Positions 1-11,686 of a DNA stretch of 64,000 nt are shown here, piece after piece. Source of the DNA: Vombatus ursinus (Eukaryota > Chordata > Mammalia > Diprotodontia > Vombatidae). The stretch's first letter is position 1. Every line of letters begins with the position of its first letter. The notes beneath the pieces are model-generated. The model ran no database searches and was not told where the DNA came from. It worked only from the letters and a program-made list of their open reading frames with translations. The translations under genes were made by a program, and so were the position numbers. Location of the stretch: the NCBI RefSeq assembly GCF_900497805.2, contig NW_020954585.1:39728527-39792526 (forward strand). Reading direction: 5' to 3'.

Positions 1-129
1 AGTGCAGAAATAAAGATCAAATTTGAGATGTTTATGTAATTTAATTCCACACAATTCAATAAGAATTTACTAAAAATCTTACTTAATGACCAACAAAGCA
101 TTTACAGATTTGGTACAATAAAGAGATCA

Positions 130-340
130 CTGGATTCAGAGTTAAAAGTCCTTTCTTAAAACCCTAATCCTACCACATATTAGCTAAGTGACTTTGGCAA
201 TTCATTTGCCCTTTTTGTAACTTAATTAGTTCATCTGTATAATGGGAATAATTGTACTTTACTACCTATCTGCCGTCACAAGACAATGCATGAAAGATGC
301 TTCATATACCACATAAATGTCAGCTATTTTTATTAGAAAC
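130..340 (+). mobile_element. MIR SINE fragment
   Basis: It has the order TAGCTAAGTGACTTTGGCAA, cTCATCTGTATAATGGGAAT, a degenerate middle, and CATAAATGTCAGCTATT, as in MIR. It is diverged and old. Confidence 0.7.
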
Positions 341-612
341 TGATGGGAATAAAAAAAGTTTTTGCTCTCAAGAAGAGCATTAAGTGCCTACAATATGTAC
401 AATGTTGAACAGAACATGGGCGTGACATAATCTCAAACTTTGAAGGCCCTTTTACCCTCAGCTAAAACCATCTCCCCAGTGGGCCTCCTTAAGGATCTTT
501 TAGGGTTCAGATCTTATATTATCTGGGTAGTAATAGGTTTTTTAATCGTATTTGCATTTTCATTTGTAAATAAAGTACTTTATAAACCATGAAGCACTAT
601 ATAAATATTAGT

Positions 613-657
613 TATTTTATTTATTTATTTGTTTGTTTGTTTATTTATTTATTTATT
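613..657. repeat. (TTTA/TTTG)n microsatellite
   Basis: Tetranucleotide units TTTA change to TTTG and back to TTTA over about 45 bases. Confidence 0.95.
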
Positions 658-799
658 AGGAATTCCTGGTGAGGAAACTCACACTTTTAATGTTAATCAG
701 CTCCTTCTCTTCAACTTTGCTCAGGATCATAGTCAACATATGACAGAGGCAAGACTTGAACCTAGTTCTCATTAATTCCTGAACCTGTTCTTTTTGTTT

Positions 800-935
800 A
801 GTTGGTTTTGGTTTTGGAGGCAATCAAGGTTTGGTAACTTGCCCAGGGTCACACAACTAGTACATGTCTGAGGTCAGATTTGAACTCAGGTCTTCCTGAC
901 TCCAGGGATGATGCTCTATCTATTGCAACACCTGA
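800..935 (-). mobile_element. Marsupial tRNA-derived SINE, antisense
   Basis: It reads TTGCCCAGGGTCACACAAC, then TTTGAACTCAGGTCTTCCTG and TGCTCTATC, the reverse complement of the SINE A/B box region. Confidence 0.75.
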
Positions 936-1404
936 GTTTCTCCTTTATCTATTATGCCATGCTATTTCCTTGGGTTTTCATAAATTGGACAACTAACACA
1001 TTGGAAGAGATTAGTTTATCTGTTTAACTCATTACTACTTGTCACTAGCAGGTAGTAGGGTGCTCAAGGAGTGGGATACAGAACAGGTAATTTTACAAAA
1101 GCAAGTGGATATTTAAGACCTGAAGGTTATCTGGGAATGAAGGGTACTTTATTGGGGGTGGGGTTGGAGATGGAGGGTTTTTGGAGTAGTATGAAGATTC
1201 TATGCACCTAAGAATGGGAGTGGGAGAAGCAGAGGATGTCCAAAAGTAAGGTGAAAGAATGTTGAATGTTGAAGATAAATTTTGTCTGCCTAGTTATGGG
1301 CTACTATACTTGCCTGGACTCTAGCAAACAGGGCTTTAAATGGGGGAAATTAAGTTGCATGGTAAGATTAATTATGCCAACTAATGGATAACTTTATTTA
1401 AAGT

Positions 1405-1560
1405 CTTTCAATGACACGTCTCTATGGTTCATTAGCTCTGTGACCTTCGAAAAGTCAGGACCGCTTTCTGGCCCTTAGTTTTCTCATCTGTAAAATAAGG
1501 GTTGTTGAAGTTTTGATCTTTAAAGTCTCAACTCTAAACTTCAGTGATTCTGTGGAACTC
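1405..1560 (+). mobile_element. MIR-type SINE fragment
   Basis: TAGCTCTGTGACCTTCG, TTTTCTCATCTGTAAAAT and a degraded 3' part follow in MIR order. Confidence 0.7.
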
Positions 1561-1587
1561 TGCCCCAGGGAGGATAGCCCCAAAGAG

Positions 1588-1905
1588 AACAAGTATTTAT
1601 TAAACACCTGATGCCAGGCACTGTGTTCAGGACTGAAGATACAAAGACAGGACTGAAACAGTCCCTGCCCTCAAGGAGTTGACATTCTAACCCAGGAGAC
1701 AACATGCACATGTGTATCTATAGGAAAAATATAGAAAGATGAACATGTGATAATGTTTGAAGGGAAAGCACTAGCTGATGGGACAATCTAGAAAAGCTTG
1801 GTGGTACTGAACCAAGCCTCAGAGGAAACCAAAGATTCCAAGGAGCAGAGGTGAGGAGAGTGCATTCTAGGTATGAGAGACAGGCAGAGCAAAGGCACAG
1901 AAATG
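1588..1905 (-). mobile_element. L2 LINE 3' end, antisense
   Basis: TATTTATTAAACACCTGATG, GCCAGGCACTGTGTTCAGG and CAGTCCCTGCCCTCAAGGAG are the reverse complement of the L2 3' terminus. It continues with CTAGGTATGAGAGACAGGCA-like sequence. Confidence 0.75.
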
Positions 1906-1924
1906 GGCATGTTTTATTAGAGGA

Positions 1925-2135
1925 GCAGCATTATGATGGATAGAGAGCTTAGCTCAGAGACAAGAAAACCTAAGTTCAAATCCTTTCACTGACACATACT
2001 GGCTGTGTGAGTCTAGGCAGTGCCTTACCCCCTCACAGCTCCCTAAAATTATATATTGCAGAACAGTCACTGATTTGCACAGGTAAAGGGAACTTCCTCT
2101 ACTGGAACTCCATCGTCAAAGAAATCAAAGATCTG
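1925..2135 (+). mobile_element. Marsupial CORE-SINE (Ther/MAR-like, long 3' part)
   Basis: ACACATACTGGCTGTGTGAG is followed by a unit containing TATTGCAGAACAGTCACTGA and GAACTTCCTCTACTGGAAC. The same 3' module recurs at 51175-51335 (+) and in antisense at 5395-5632 and 23815-24045, which defines it as one family. Confidence 0.65.
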
Positions 2136-2569
2136 TACCACAAAAACAATTTGAAACTTAACATTGAACATCAATACAAAAACCTAAAATTGCTTAGTGA
2201 TATTGACATTTAAACTAATGAATTTCAAAGATATATATATATACATGACAACTATCATACTGTTTTATTGTTCATTCTCTCTAAGCTCCCATCAACATTC
2301 TTTATCCATTCTCATTCACTTTTTTTTTATTTGAGCATAGCTCATTCATCTAGCTTTTGTTTTGCTTTGTTTTGGCTTTACATTATTTCCTAAAGATCTT
2401 TCAAGTTTCTTTTTTATCACTCATCCTGTTTGAATTTAATCAAATTAAAATATCTCATTAAAACAATTCATTTTACTATCCCCCTAATGCTGGTCATTTA
2501 TCTACGTTATTTCCAGCTTATTTGAAACTACACATACCACTGCTACAAAAACCTGAACAAGGAGTATAA

Positions 2570-2775
2570 AATTATAGACTCAGAGATTTAGGGCTGAGAG
2601 GGATCTTAGAGGCCATGGAGTCCAGCACTCTTTATCTGGATGAGGAAACTGAGGCACAAGAGATTAAGTGACCTGCCCAAGGTCACACAGTTAATAAGTG
2701 TCTCAGGCAGGATTTGGACCCAGGTCTTCATGATTCCAAGTAAAGCTCCTTTTTCACTAGAACACCCAGTTTATT
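2570..2775 (-). mobile_element. MIR-like SINE, antisense
   Basis: GAGGAAACTGAGGCACAAG, CTGCCCAAGGTCACACAG and GATTTGGACCCAGGTCTTC occur in order. Its start (TTAGGGCTGAGAGGGATCTTA) is the head shared by several other antisense copies here. Confidence 0.7.
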
Positions 2776-4609
2776 TGGTCTGCTAATATTTTTATAACAT
2801 TTTACAAACATATTCATAGAAACACTTTCTCATCTTAATGAATTTGAAGTTTTAAATAGAAATCTCACTATTTATGTTCCTGAAAAAAATTGGAGGGGGG
2901 GCAAAAAATTGTTGATGGGGGAAAAAAGAACAGACTGAAAAACAAAAGAGAAGATCAAAATGGGCAAGCCATCATCCATGTTTCATCACATCCCAAACTC
3001 CTCAAAACTGGCCTTCAAATTTATTCTATGAGTGACCACACAAACCAAGGAAGAGACTAAGAGCAGATCCTCACATAATTAGTCCTAATAATAAACAGGC
3101 CATCTCTCTAGTTAGGATCACAGCTTGTGCTTTCTAATACACTCGATGTATTTTGGAGATTTATTTTACTGCTGTGAAAAAGAGTCTCTCAAGACCTGGG
3201 ATCACCATTGGATTGTTCCGCTGGAAGGTCTTGTTAATATCATTTAGATCTAAGTCATTTAGGTGTAACACATGCATTTGGGGCAGCATTTGACTCTATA
3301 GTCCCAATGCAGTATCTAAAATCAAACCCTGACTAAACCCTATTATGAACATTTTTTTATTAAATTTAATGTTAGCATATATTAAAAAGTGCTATTCATC
3401 AGAGTGAGATTTCATTTTTATATGAGAATATAAGAATTGGATTAGTGGTTTAATTTTATCTGTACCTATAAGCAAACCCAAATGTTTATTTCTAAAGTTG
3501 TTGGTGAAAATAGGGGATGAAGGGAGAAGGGTGACTTTTATATTACTCCCCTCCCATATTATCATGACTTTTAAACCACTTCTGTTATTTTCCAAAATAC
3601 TGTGAAAATATTTGCATTTCTTCAGTATTGAATGTTGAGTTAAGATTATAAACATGCAGATGTCTTGATTTTCAATCACTCCTCATCGTGTTTGTAGAAG
3701 ATAACCTTTGTAGCTTTCAAAAACATCTTCCAACACCCTGGGGGGCAAATTGCCTCTATTTTCATTTCCTTTAATGGAGTTGGATCATCTTTTAATTAAA
3801 AACGTATTGAACCAGATTCTCCCCATGTATAAGTTACTCTCTGGGGGAGTAATTTATGCAAAGAGTAAATTTGACTCAATATTATATAAGAATAGGAACT
3901 GTACAATGAATACCTGGAATTTTCCATTAGTTTGTTAATCACTATAAACATGGTGGGAGGCCCCACGACTAGGGAGAAATGCTAGACTGGAGATGAGAGG
4001 GGGAAGAAGGAGGGAAGCCTTCAGGTACCACAGGGTCCCTCCTCTCCCATGCCTGTTAGAAATTTGGGGGCTGGGAGAGTGATATATTCTTTCTAAATCC
4101 AGGGACTAGGCCAGCAATACATGTGAGCACAATAGGGGACATCAATCTGGGGAATGAGATATACTGGGAAGGAATAAAAGGATAAGAACACGTGGGAATA
4201 TATGGAGGCAAATGTAATTGAGAAGTAGAAAGGATGGACCAAGGAAAGTCCAGGTCTTAGAGCATGAACCATATTCAGGCTTAGTGAGCAGAAATGTGTG
4301 ATGGAGGGGTCCTTTCCTTCCTACTTTGGTACAAGAACAAGTATTTCTGTTTCCTTTCAGTTTACTGTGTAGTGACAAAAAAAAAAAAACTCTTAATTGG
4401 CTGCTAAATGGAACTGAGTGTTTATTTACAAAAGGTTCAAATAAGTGAGATCTCCCCTTCTTCCCCCGGGGAGTGAGGCAAGAATTGCTGTAAGCCTCCT
4501 GGTTGGGGAAGAGGTCATGTGAATGACTGGTGTAGAGGGTGGGAAAGGAAGCGCACTCCCCTTGAGGCTCTGAACCTTATTATAACCTACTCAGAAGTTC
4601 CTGTGATAC

Positions 4610-4790
4610 AAAGGTACTTAACCTCATTTTGTATCGTGAAGTCTTTCGGCAGCCTATGGACACCCATTCTCAGAATTTTTTTTTAAATATATGATTTAAA
4701 ATACAAAGGATTACAAAGGAAACCAATTATATAGTTACCAACATATTAAAAAATTCAAGTTCATGAACCGCAGATTATAAAGCTCTGCCT
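4610..4790. mobile_element. Short hAT-like element, GGTTCTTAAC family, copy A (degenerate)
   Basis: AGGTACTTAACC, CCTATGGACACCCATTCTCA, GGATTACAAAGGAAACCAA and TTCATGAACC line up with the copies at 35653-35845 and 50185-50375. Ends are decayed here. Confidence 0.6.
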
Positions 4791-5004
4791 AACACTACTT
4801 GATCATAGGATCATAAGTCTTGAGCTAGAAGAAACCTCTCTCAGTTCTGGGTTTCCACCAATCTGAGGAAGAAGAAGAAATGAAATGACTGAGTGCTGTC
4901 CTTAACCAGACTAACTATTTATATTCTGTACTGGGTCACCATGAAGCCATTCCTTCCATATGAAAGCAAAGCAATGTTCCTGAATGATTGAACCATGGAT
5001 CACC

Positions 5005-5130
5005 TCAGTCAAGCAATTAATCAATAAGCATTTGTTAAACAGCTAAGTGCAAGTCACTGTGTCACACAATAGGGATACAGTGATAAAAATGAAACAGTCC
5101 CTGCCCTCTAGGAGCTTACATTCTCCCAGG
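5005..5130 (-). mobile_element. L2 3' end, antisense
   Basis: AATCAATAAGCATTTGTTAA then ACAGTCCCTGCCCTCTAGGA and GAGCTTACATTCT, the standard L2 reverse complement. Confidence 0.75.
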
Positions 5131-5394
5131 TGTCCTGTGGGCTGATCCTGCTGTGGAGAAGAGTAGGACAGGATAAAATGAATTTCCTTCTTAGCTGCCC
5201 CTCTCCTGATCCCTTTCCTTGATCTTGATCCCAGACCTTAAAAGAATCTGTTCCCTAATTAATTTAAAGTGCTGCCTTCTCTAAATATCCACCTATGGTA
5301 TTGTAATAGCCCATAAAGTTGAAGGGAAGAAAACCTTGAACTAACCTGAGATATAGCACCAGAACGAGGATGGAACCATTTGGAAAAGTAGGTA

Positions 5395-5632
5395 AGTGGC
5401 TAGGACTTGTGACTTCATCGGTTAGGGCATGGAACTGAGAGCATGGAAACTTCCCCCACTGAAATAGATAGGGCACTCCCCTGCAACTTTAAATCTTAGA
5501 AAATTGCTTGGGGGCACTGAGAAACTAAGTGGCTTATCCATAATCACATAACTTGTATGTGTCAAAGGCAGAATTTAAATCGAGGTCTTCCTGACTCCAA
5601 AGCCAACTGTCTTTCCGCTGTACTTGATGCCT
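5395..5632 (-). mobile_element. Marsupial CORE-SINE, antisense
   Basis: Same family as 1925-2135 in reverse. It has the GTGACTTCATCGG module, then CACTGAGAAACTAAGTGGCT and GAGGTCTTCCTGACTCCAAA. Confidence 0.65.
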
Positions 5633-6244
5633 TTCCAAGACCCACTCCACCATTACTCAGGAAACATTTCTGCCCTTCTCAGTTTCTATAAGAGGTCAGG
5701 ATTCTGGCTGACCCTAACACTGTGCCTTATGCTGCTTAGCATCATAGCTATAATTCTTCAGCCTGGGGGAAGAATTGTTTTTCTAGGCTCCCATTTCCCT
5801 TTTCTTGGTCATTGACCCTCTGAGTCATTCCATCCAAGGCCACCTGGCTAGTCAGAAAATGGCAGCCTCTCTCCCTTTCTCTCTCTCTTTTACTCTCCCC
5901 CTACCCATCTCTGTCTTTAGGCAAGCTAATTCATCTCAGCCCCTCTGAAAAATTAAAATGTCAACATAAACATAAACATGTGACCCAACTAAGATGGGTT
6001 TGAAGAAATCAAGGCCACCATCTTATCTTAGACTCTTTAAGTCAGGTCTCTGTAGTGTAAAAATATAAGAGTGCATTTCTGGGGAAAGCACATTATTAAT
6101 AACATTTTCTTTAAGGCTGCAGATTTATAGGGACAATGGAATTTAGTCATTTTTGTAAAATATTGGGACAACATGAAGACCATTACCCTAATCATAAAAA
6201 CCCACAAATAGCCATGAGAAAATAAGGATCAGTTTCCACGACCA

Positions 6245-6475
6245 GAAGCTAAAACAATAATGATCATTGACATATTTATACAACACTTTATAGTTTACAA
6301 AATGTATTACACACACACACAACAATGCTATAAGGTCAGTAGGGTCTCTGTCCTTTTATAGATGAGTTAACTGGGAACACAGAGAAACTATGTCTTGCCC
6401 AAGTTCATACAGTTAGTACATGGCAAAGCCAGATTTCAAATTTACATTTTCTGACTTCTAGTCAAGGCTACTAAA
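6245..6475 (-). mobile_element. MIR, antisense
   Basis: ACACTTTATAGTTTACAAAA, TTATAGATGAGTTAACTGG and TTGCCCAAGTTCATACAG follow in MIR reverse order. A short (CA)n is inside. Confidence 0.75.
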
Positions 6476-6671
6476 TGATTAAAACAATTACCTTTTCTTT
6501 TGATTCCTTTATGTTTGACTTTCATAGAAATCTGTTTGTTTCCTCAAAAAAAAACCCACCAAATCAGAGATTCACCTCCATTTAAATTCTAACTTCTAAT
6601 TGATATAAATAGGTGTCTGGTTGAGAAAAATTGGTTGATGTCTCAGACTTCTTAACCAACTCAATTGAAAC

Positions 6672-6945
6672 CCTATAGGCAGTGTGTTTTGGTAGGAAAG
6701 AATGCTGGACTGCAGGTCAGGTGTGACCTGTATTCCAAATCTACCTTTGATAAAAGCTGTGTTATCTTGAGTTAGTCATTTCACCACTTTGGAGCTCAGT
6801 TTCCTCCTCTTTAAATTGTGTATAATAATACTTGAAATATCAACTTTATAAAGTTGCTGTAAGAATCAAATGAGATAACCAAAGTTATCTTATTAACCTT
6901 GAAGGACTAAATAAATGTAAGCTATTGTTATTATTATTTCAAATA
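6672..6945 (+). mobile_element. MIR, near full length
   Basis: It runs from GGCAGTGTGTTTTGGTAGGA through TCAGTTTCCTCCTCTTTAAA to TAAATGTAAGCTATTGTTAT, nearly the whole MIR length. Confidence 0.8.
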
Positions 6946-7294
6946 AAGAGTAAAAGAGTTGTATTTATAGTTTGTGCCTGAGGGATAGGGGAGAAGGAGA
7001 TACTATGATCTCACCAAAACATACTGATTATTTATATCAGTAGGAGATGCATGTACTCAGTCCTTTTGGGGAAGCTACTAGTTTCCTTCCTTTGGCATAT
7101 TGGAATTCTTGGTATTTGTAAAGGCATCCCTCTCTCCTAAAGGTTTAGCAAACTACTATCCTACCTTCCAAGCATTGTTAGTTCAGAAGGAAAATAATTC
7201 AGTATCTCTGCTTCATCTATCTGGCATACTCTTAGCTATTTGGACAAAAGAAAAATTGGGTTGACCCCCCAAAAAACAATCCAATTTTGGGCCA

Positions 7295-7470
7295 TAGTTT
7301 AACAATCAACACACTAGAGTCAAAGAAAGTGGGTTCCAATACCAATTCTGTCACTAATTTCCTACATACCCAGGAGAAAAAAATCAACCACCCTGTTTCT
7401 TTATCTATAAAATGGGGAGAGAGGGTGATAATATCACATAAATATCAGCTTTTATGACTATTTCTTTCAG
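7295..7470 (+). mobile_element. MIR fragment
   Basis: GGGTTCCAATACCAATTCTG, CCTGTTTCTTTATCTATAAA and ATAAATATCAGCTTTTATGA occur in MIR order. Confidence 0.65.
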
Positions 7471-7544
7471 GACAGGACTTTTGTAAATGAATTGTATTTG
7501 AGTTAGCAAGAGACACCATGGTATTCAATAGATCAAACTTCAAC

Positions 7545-8560
7545 TCATTATTTCTCTTCCATAATCGCCAAAGAAAATCCACCTTGCCGTAACAATATTC
7601 CCCATTTCTATCAGTGTTACCACTATTCTTCCTATAGTCAAGCTAGAAATGGTGCTTTTTTTTAACTTCTCTAGCTACTACATGTAATTTCAATAAATCT
7701 TTTCATATCTTCTTCAAAATGTTTCACAAGTATGTCCCTTCCCTTCCAAGCTTACTGCCACCCATCCTAGTTCAGGCCCTTATCATAGCATACCTAAATT
7801 ATTGTGCTAATCTCTAAAATGATCTCTTTGTCTTTGATTATTCCCCTTAACCAGTTTGTCCTGCATACCATTCCCAGACTAATTTTTTTAAAACACCACT
7901 GTTATCATATCATTCCCTTGTTCCATCCTCCTAGCTCCCTATTGCCTATCTCATCTCACCTTGCCCCATCAATTCTAAAGCCGTTCACCTGGTTTGGAAA
8001 GCACTCCATTTTCTAGGGTTTTCTGTCTTTTTTCCCCTTTTTGGTGAGGCAACTGGGGTTAAGTGACTTGCCCAGGGTCACACAGCTAGTTAAGTGTCAA
8101 GTATCTGAGGTTAGATTTGAACTCAGGTCCTCCTGACTCCAAGGCTAGAGCTCTATTTCCTGCACCACTTAGCTGTCCCAGCACTCCATTTTATAACCCC
8201 ATTCTATTCATTCAATGCTATTTCTCATGTTTCTCTAGCTATTGCCCTCTAAATCCCACAATAAAGAGGTTCTCCTCTCTATCCTATGACACCATGCTCA
8301 TCCAGGCCTAGATCAAAGTTTCCCTCCTTCATGAAGTTCTCTAAGCCAATCCACATTGATCTGTCCCTTCACTGGACTCTTACTGAACACATAGCTGGTG
8401 CCACACATTCATATAGTTTGGCATTGAATTTTTCTCACATGATTTCACATATGTTAGTTTTACTTCCCTAACTAAATTACTTTAAGAACAAAAAAAGTAT
8501 GTCATATGTTTCATTGTATCTTTCACAGCCTGACAACTAGTAGGCACTCAAAAAATAGTG
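7545..8560 (+). mobile_element. L2 3' region, split by a SINE
   Basis: A sense L2 runs from about 7545 to 8012 (CAGGCCCTTATCATAGCATA, CTCCCTATTGCCTATCTC) and resumes at 8193 through CATGAAGTTCTCTAAGCCAA to the 3' end ACTAGTAGGCACTCAAAAAA. A WSINE-type SINE interrupts it. The small ORFs inside are L2 debris. Confidence 0.8.
8013..8179 (-). mobile_element. WSINE/SINE1-type marsupial SINE, antisense, with target-site duplication
   Basis: It reads GTGAGGCAACTGGGGTTAAG, TTGCCCAGGGTCACACAGCT and CTATTTCCTGCACCACTTAG. The 13-mer AGCACTCCATTTT occurs at 8000-8012 and 8180-8192 as the target-site duplication in the host L2. Confidence 0.9.
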
Positions 8561-8565
8561 GACAT

Positions 8566-8587
8566 TAAGGTAATTATAATTACCTTA
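8566..8587. repeat. 22-bp perfect palindrome
   Basis: An AT-rich palindrome with arms TAAGGTAATTA / TAATTACCTTA and no spacer, in a gap between oppositely oriented L2 pieces. Confidence 0.95.
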
Positions 8588-8689
8588 GCATATGAATTGG
8601 ATCTCTGGGCAAGGGTCATTTCTGGTCCTCTGATCTTGTATAAAATGTCATTAAAGGATAAAAAAGGTGATACCCTCTCCTTTCCAACT

Positions 8690-8755
8690 GTCTTATTTCT
8701 ATTGAGGGTACTACCATTCTTCCAGCCACCCATGTTCACAACCTAGGAGTCAGTC
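8690..8755 (+). mobile_element. L2 fragment
   Basis: GAGGGTACTACCATTCTTCC and AACCTAGGAGTCA match L2 sense sequence. It is cut off where an antisense L2 begins. Confidence 0.65.
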
Positions 8756-9645
8756 AATAAACATTTATTAAGTGCCTATTATGTGCCAGGCACAGTGCTA
8801 AGTCCTGGGAATACAAAGAAAGGCAAAAGACAGTTCCTGATCTCAAGGAGTTCTAATGGGAAAGACATTAAACCAACTGTGTACCATCAAAATACAGGAT
8901 AAACTGGAGATAATTAACAGAAGGAAGGTACTGGAATTTAGGGAGATCAGGAAGGCTTCTTATAGAAAGTGGGATTTTAACTGGAACTTAAAGGATGCCA
9001 GGGAAGCCAGGAGGCAGAGATGAGGATGGAGAGTATTCCAGGCATAGGGACAGCCTGTAAAAGTACTGAGTCTAGAGATGGAGTCTCTTGTGCAAAGAAA
9101 AAGAAGGAGGCCAGTGTCACTGGATCAAAGAGTACATGGCTCGGAATAAGGTACAAGAAGACTGGAAAGGTAGAAGGGAGCCAGGTTACGAAAGGTTGTG
9201 AATGGCAAACAGAAGATTTTATTTTTAATCCTGAAGATGATAGAGAGAACACTGGAGTTTATTAAATAGGAGAGTGATGTGGTCGAACCTGTGCTTTTGG
9301 AAAATTAATTTGACAGCTGAGTGGAGGATGAACCGAAGTGGAGAGAGACTTGGGGAAGGAAGGCCCACCAGCAGTCTTTAGCAGTAATCCAAGTGTGAGG
9401 TGATAAGGACTCACACAAGGGTGATGGCAGTGTCAGAGAAGGGGGCTGTACAAGAGGTGTTATGAAGGTAAAGTGAATAGGCAACAGATTAGATATGGAG
9501 GTTGAGAGAGAATGAGGAGTTGAGGATGACACCTAGGTTGCAAGCCTGGGTGATGGGGAGGATGAGTGGTGCCTTCGATAGTAATTGGGAAGTTCCAAAG
9601 GAGGAAGAGCTAGGAGGGAGCTCAATTTTGGATGCTGAATGTGAA
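8750..9645 (-). mobile_element. L2 3' region, antisense, about 0.9 kb
   Basis: It starts at the L2 3' terminus (TCAATAAACATTTATTAAGT, GCCAGGCACAGTGCTAAG) and continues through TTCCAGGCATAGGGACAGCC, AGGCCAGTGTCACTGGATCA, GCAGTAATCCAAGTGTGAGG and GACACCTAGGTTGCAAGCCT. This is the longest antisense L2 in the window. ORFs in both strands here are not genes. Confidence 0.85.
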
Positions 9646-9811
9646 TCATCCTTGTGCACTCTCACTCACCCCTCATAACTAGTCAGTTGTCAAGTGTTTC
9701 GAGTTCTAGACCTCTTTGATTCCGCCAGTTCTGTCATCTGTACCATCGTCTGCACTCAAACACTCTGCAGTCACCACCCTCATTCAGGCTTGTCAGGGCC
9801 ATGGGTCTAGC

Positions 9812-10017
9812 TGACTGGGGGGTGAGGAACCTATGGCCTCGAGGCCACGAGTGGCCTTCTAGGTCCTTGGATGTGGCCTTTTGACTGAGTCCAAATTTTA
9901 CAGAACAAAAACTTTTATTAAAGGGATTTGTTCTGTGAAGTTTGGATTCAATCAAAGGACTGAACTTGAGAACCTAGAGGGCCCCACAAGGCCTCGAGGC
10001 CACAGGTTCCCCACCCC
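9812..10017. mobile_element. Fold-back hAT-like non-autonomous element, copy 1
   Basis: It is a near-complete inverted repeat. The left arm GGAACCTATGGCCTCGAGGC pairs with GCCTCGAGGCCACAGGTTCC at the right, and TTTGTTCTGT pairs with ACAGAACAAA inside. The hexamer TCTAGC flanks both sides (9806-9811, 10018-10023), in line with the hAT target preference for CTAG. Non-coding. Confidence 0.8.
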
Positions 10018-10632
10018 TCTAGCACCAGCACCTTCTTAGTTCAGAATCTATGCTGGATGAAATGAGGCATTCTTGAGTCATTAAATATTTACAGAAAGAG
10101 GTTGACCTTGCCCTAGCAAAGCAAGGACAAGAAACAAGGACTCAATGGCACTTAGCTCCTCCAGGTGTAGCACTCTTCATCTCCATCTGGAAATGCATCT
10201 AGTCAATAGGTCACCGGGGTATGGCAACTCATACAAACTCAGGCACCCACCAGGTCTAAGAAGTACAGACTTCATGTCACAGGGACTTTTTTTCTTTTTC
10301 ACCCCTAGATAACTAGAAAGCTGCCTCAGACAGGTGGGACCAATCAGGTTCCAGGGGCAACTTTGTCATGGGCCTACCTATGTTGGCTAGGAGAAGAAGG
10401 AATGGGGAGGTGGATGAGAGCTGCCTCAGGGAAACTGAGACTCATCAGGTCTGGGGGCAGCTTTGTCTTCTTGTAGGTAAACAGGCCTGTGGGTGGGAGG
10501 AAAGAAGATGCCAAGAGCAATTTTAGTCCTATCCCTTCTCTCTGGATTATTGCAGTAGCTTCTTGAATTGCCTTCCTTCACCTAATCTCTCTCTTATTCA
10601 ATCTACCCTCCAGCTGCCAAACTGATACTCTT

Positions 10633-10780
10633 TTTTTTTATTTAAGGCAATTGGGGTTAAGTGACTTGCCCAGGGTCACACAGCTAGTAAGTGTCAAGTG
10701 TTTGGTCTGAGACCGGATTTTAACTCAGGTTCTTCTGACTTCAGGACCGGTGCTCTATCCACTGCGCCACCTAGCTGCCC
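10633..10780 (-). mobile_element. WSINE/SINE1-type SINE, antisense, with target-site duplication
   Basis: It spans a T run, GGCAATTGGGGTTAAGTGAC, and CACTGCGCCACCTAGCTGCC. The 16-bp duplications at 10617-10632 and 10781-10796 (CCAAACTGATACTCTT versus CCAAACTAATACTCTT) differ at one base. Confidence 0.9.
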
Positions 10781-11063
10781 CCAAACTAATACTCTTAAAT
10801 CACAGTTCAGACCATGTAGTAACTTAGTAACTCTCCAGCTCAAGAAGTGTCAGTGATTCCCCATTGTCTGTATTACAAAATGCAAATTCATTTGTTCGGC
10901 ATTTAAAGCTTTTTTTTTTTTTTAACAGTCTGGCTGTGGCCTATCTTCTCAGTCACATTTTCCTTTACTCACTAGCTAATTTGCTGTTCCACATATACTA
11001 CATTCCATCTCCTGCCTGCCCTTTTTGCTTAGACTGAAGTATTTATGAAGCATCTATCCCATG

Positions 11064-11320
11064 CCTGGGCAGTTCGGTGGTGAAGTGGCTAGAGCTCTGG
11101 CCTTGGAACCAGGAAGACTCATCTTCCTGAGTTCAAATCTGGCCTCAGACGCTTACTAGCTGTGTGACCCTGGGCAAGTCACTTCACCCTGTTTGCCTCA
11201 GTTTCTTATCTGTAAAATGAGCTGAAGAAGGAAATAACAAACCAGTCCAATATCCTTGCAAAGAAAACCCCAAATGGGGTCATAAAAAGTCAGACACAAA
11301 TGAAAAGATTGAACATTCCA
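11064..11320 (+). mobile_element. MAR1-type marsupial SINE
   Basis: GGGCAGTTCGGTGGTGAAG head, tRNA-like A and B boxes, CTGTAAAATGAGCTGAAGAA, then CCCCAAATGGGGTCATAAA and AGTCAGACACAAATGAAAA. The second half is what separates this family from the WSINE type. Confidence 0.85.
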
Positions 11321-11516
11321 TGCCTAGGTTGCTTTCCTTCCTCGCTTCCACTTCTCAGTATCCTTTAAGGGTCAGTCAGATAAGTGCTATATCAGAACCA
11401 ATTGGATTCTGTCTCCAGGTTCCTGAACTCTGATTAGTGAGATTCCACCTTACCTTTACTGGAATCAGGCCTCCATAGTTACATTTTGCATTATCCCATT
11501 AGATTATAAACTTCTT

Positions 11517-11686
11517 TTTTGTTTGTTTGGTTTTTTTTTGTTTTTGCTTTTGTTTTTGTTTTTTGACTAGGCAATGGGATTAAGTGACTTGCCCAGGGTC
11601 ACACAGCTAGTAAGTGTTATGTGTCTGAGGCTGGTCCTCCTGAATCCAGGGCTGGTTTTCTATCCACTGCGCCACCTAGCTGCCCC
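11517..11686 (-). mobile_element. WSINE/SINE1-type SINE, antisense, with perfect 17-bp target-site duplication
   Basis: TAGATTATAAACTTCTT is present at 11500-11516 and 11687-11703. The SINE body ends in CACTGCGCCACCTAGCTGCC and has a long T/G-rich tail (A/C on its own strand). Confidence 0.92.

Noticed and set aside
8977-9532. Overlapping sense and antisense ORFs
   Set aside because: They fall inside an antisense L2 and a long A/G-rich part of it.
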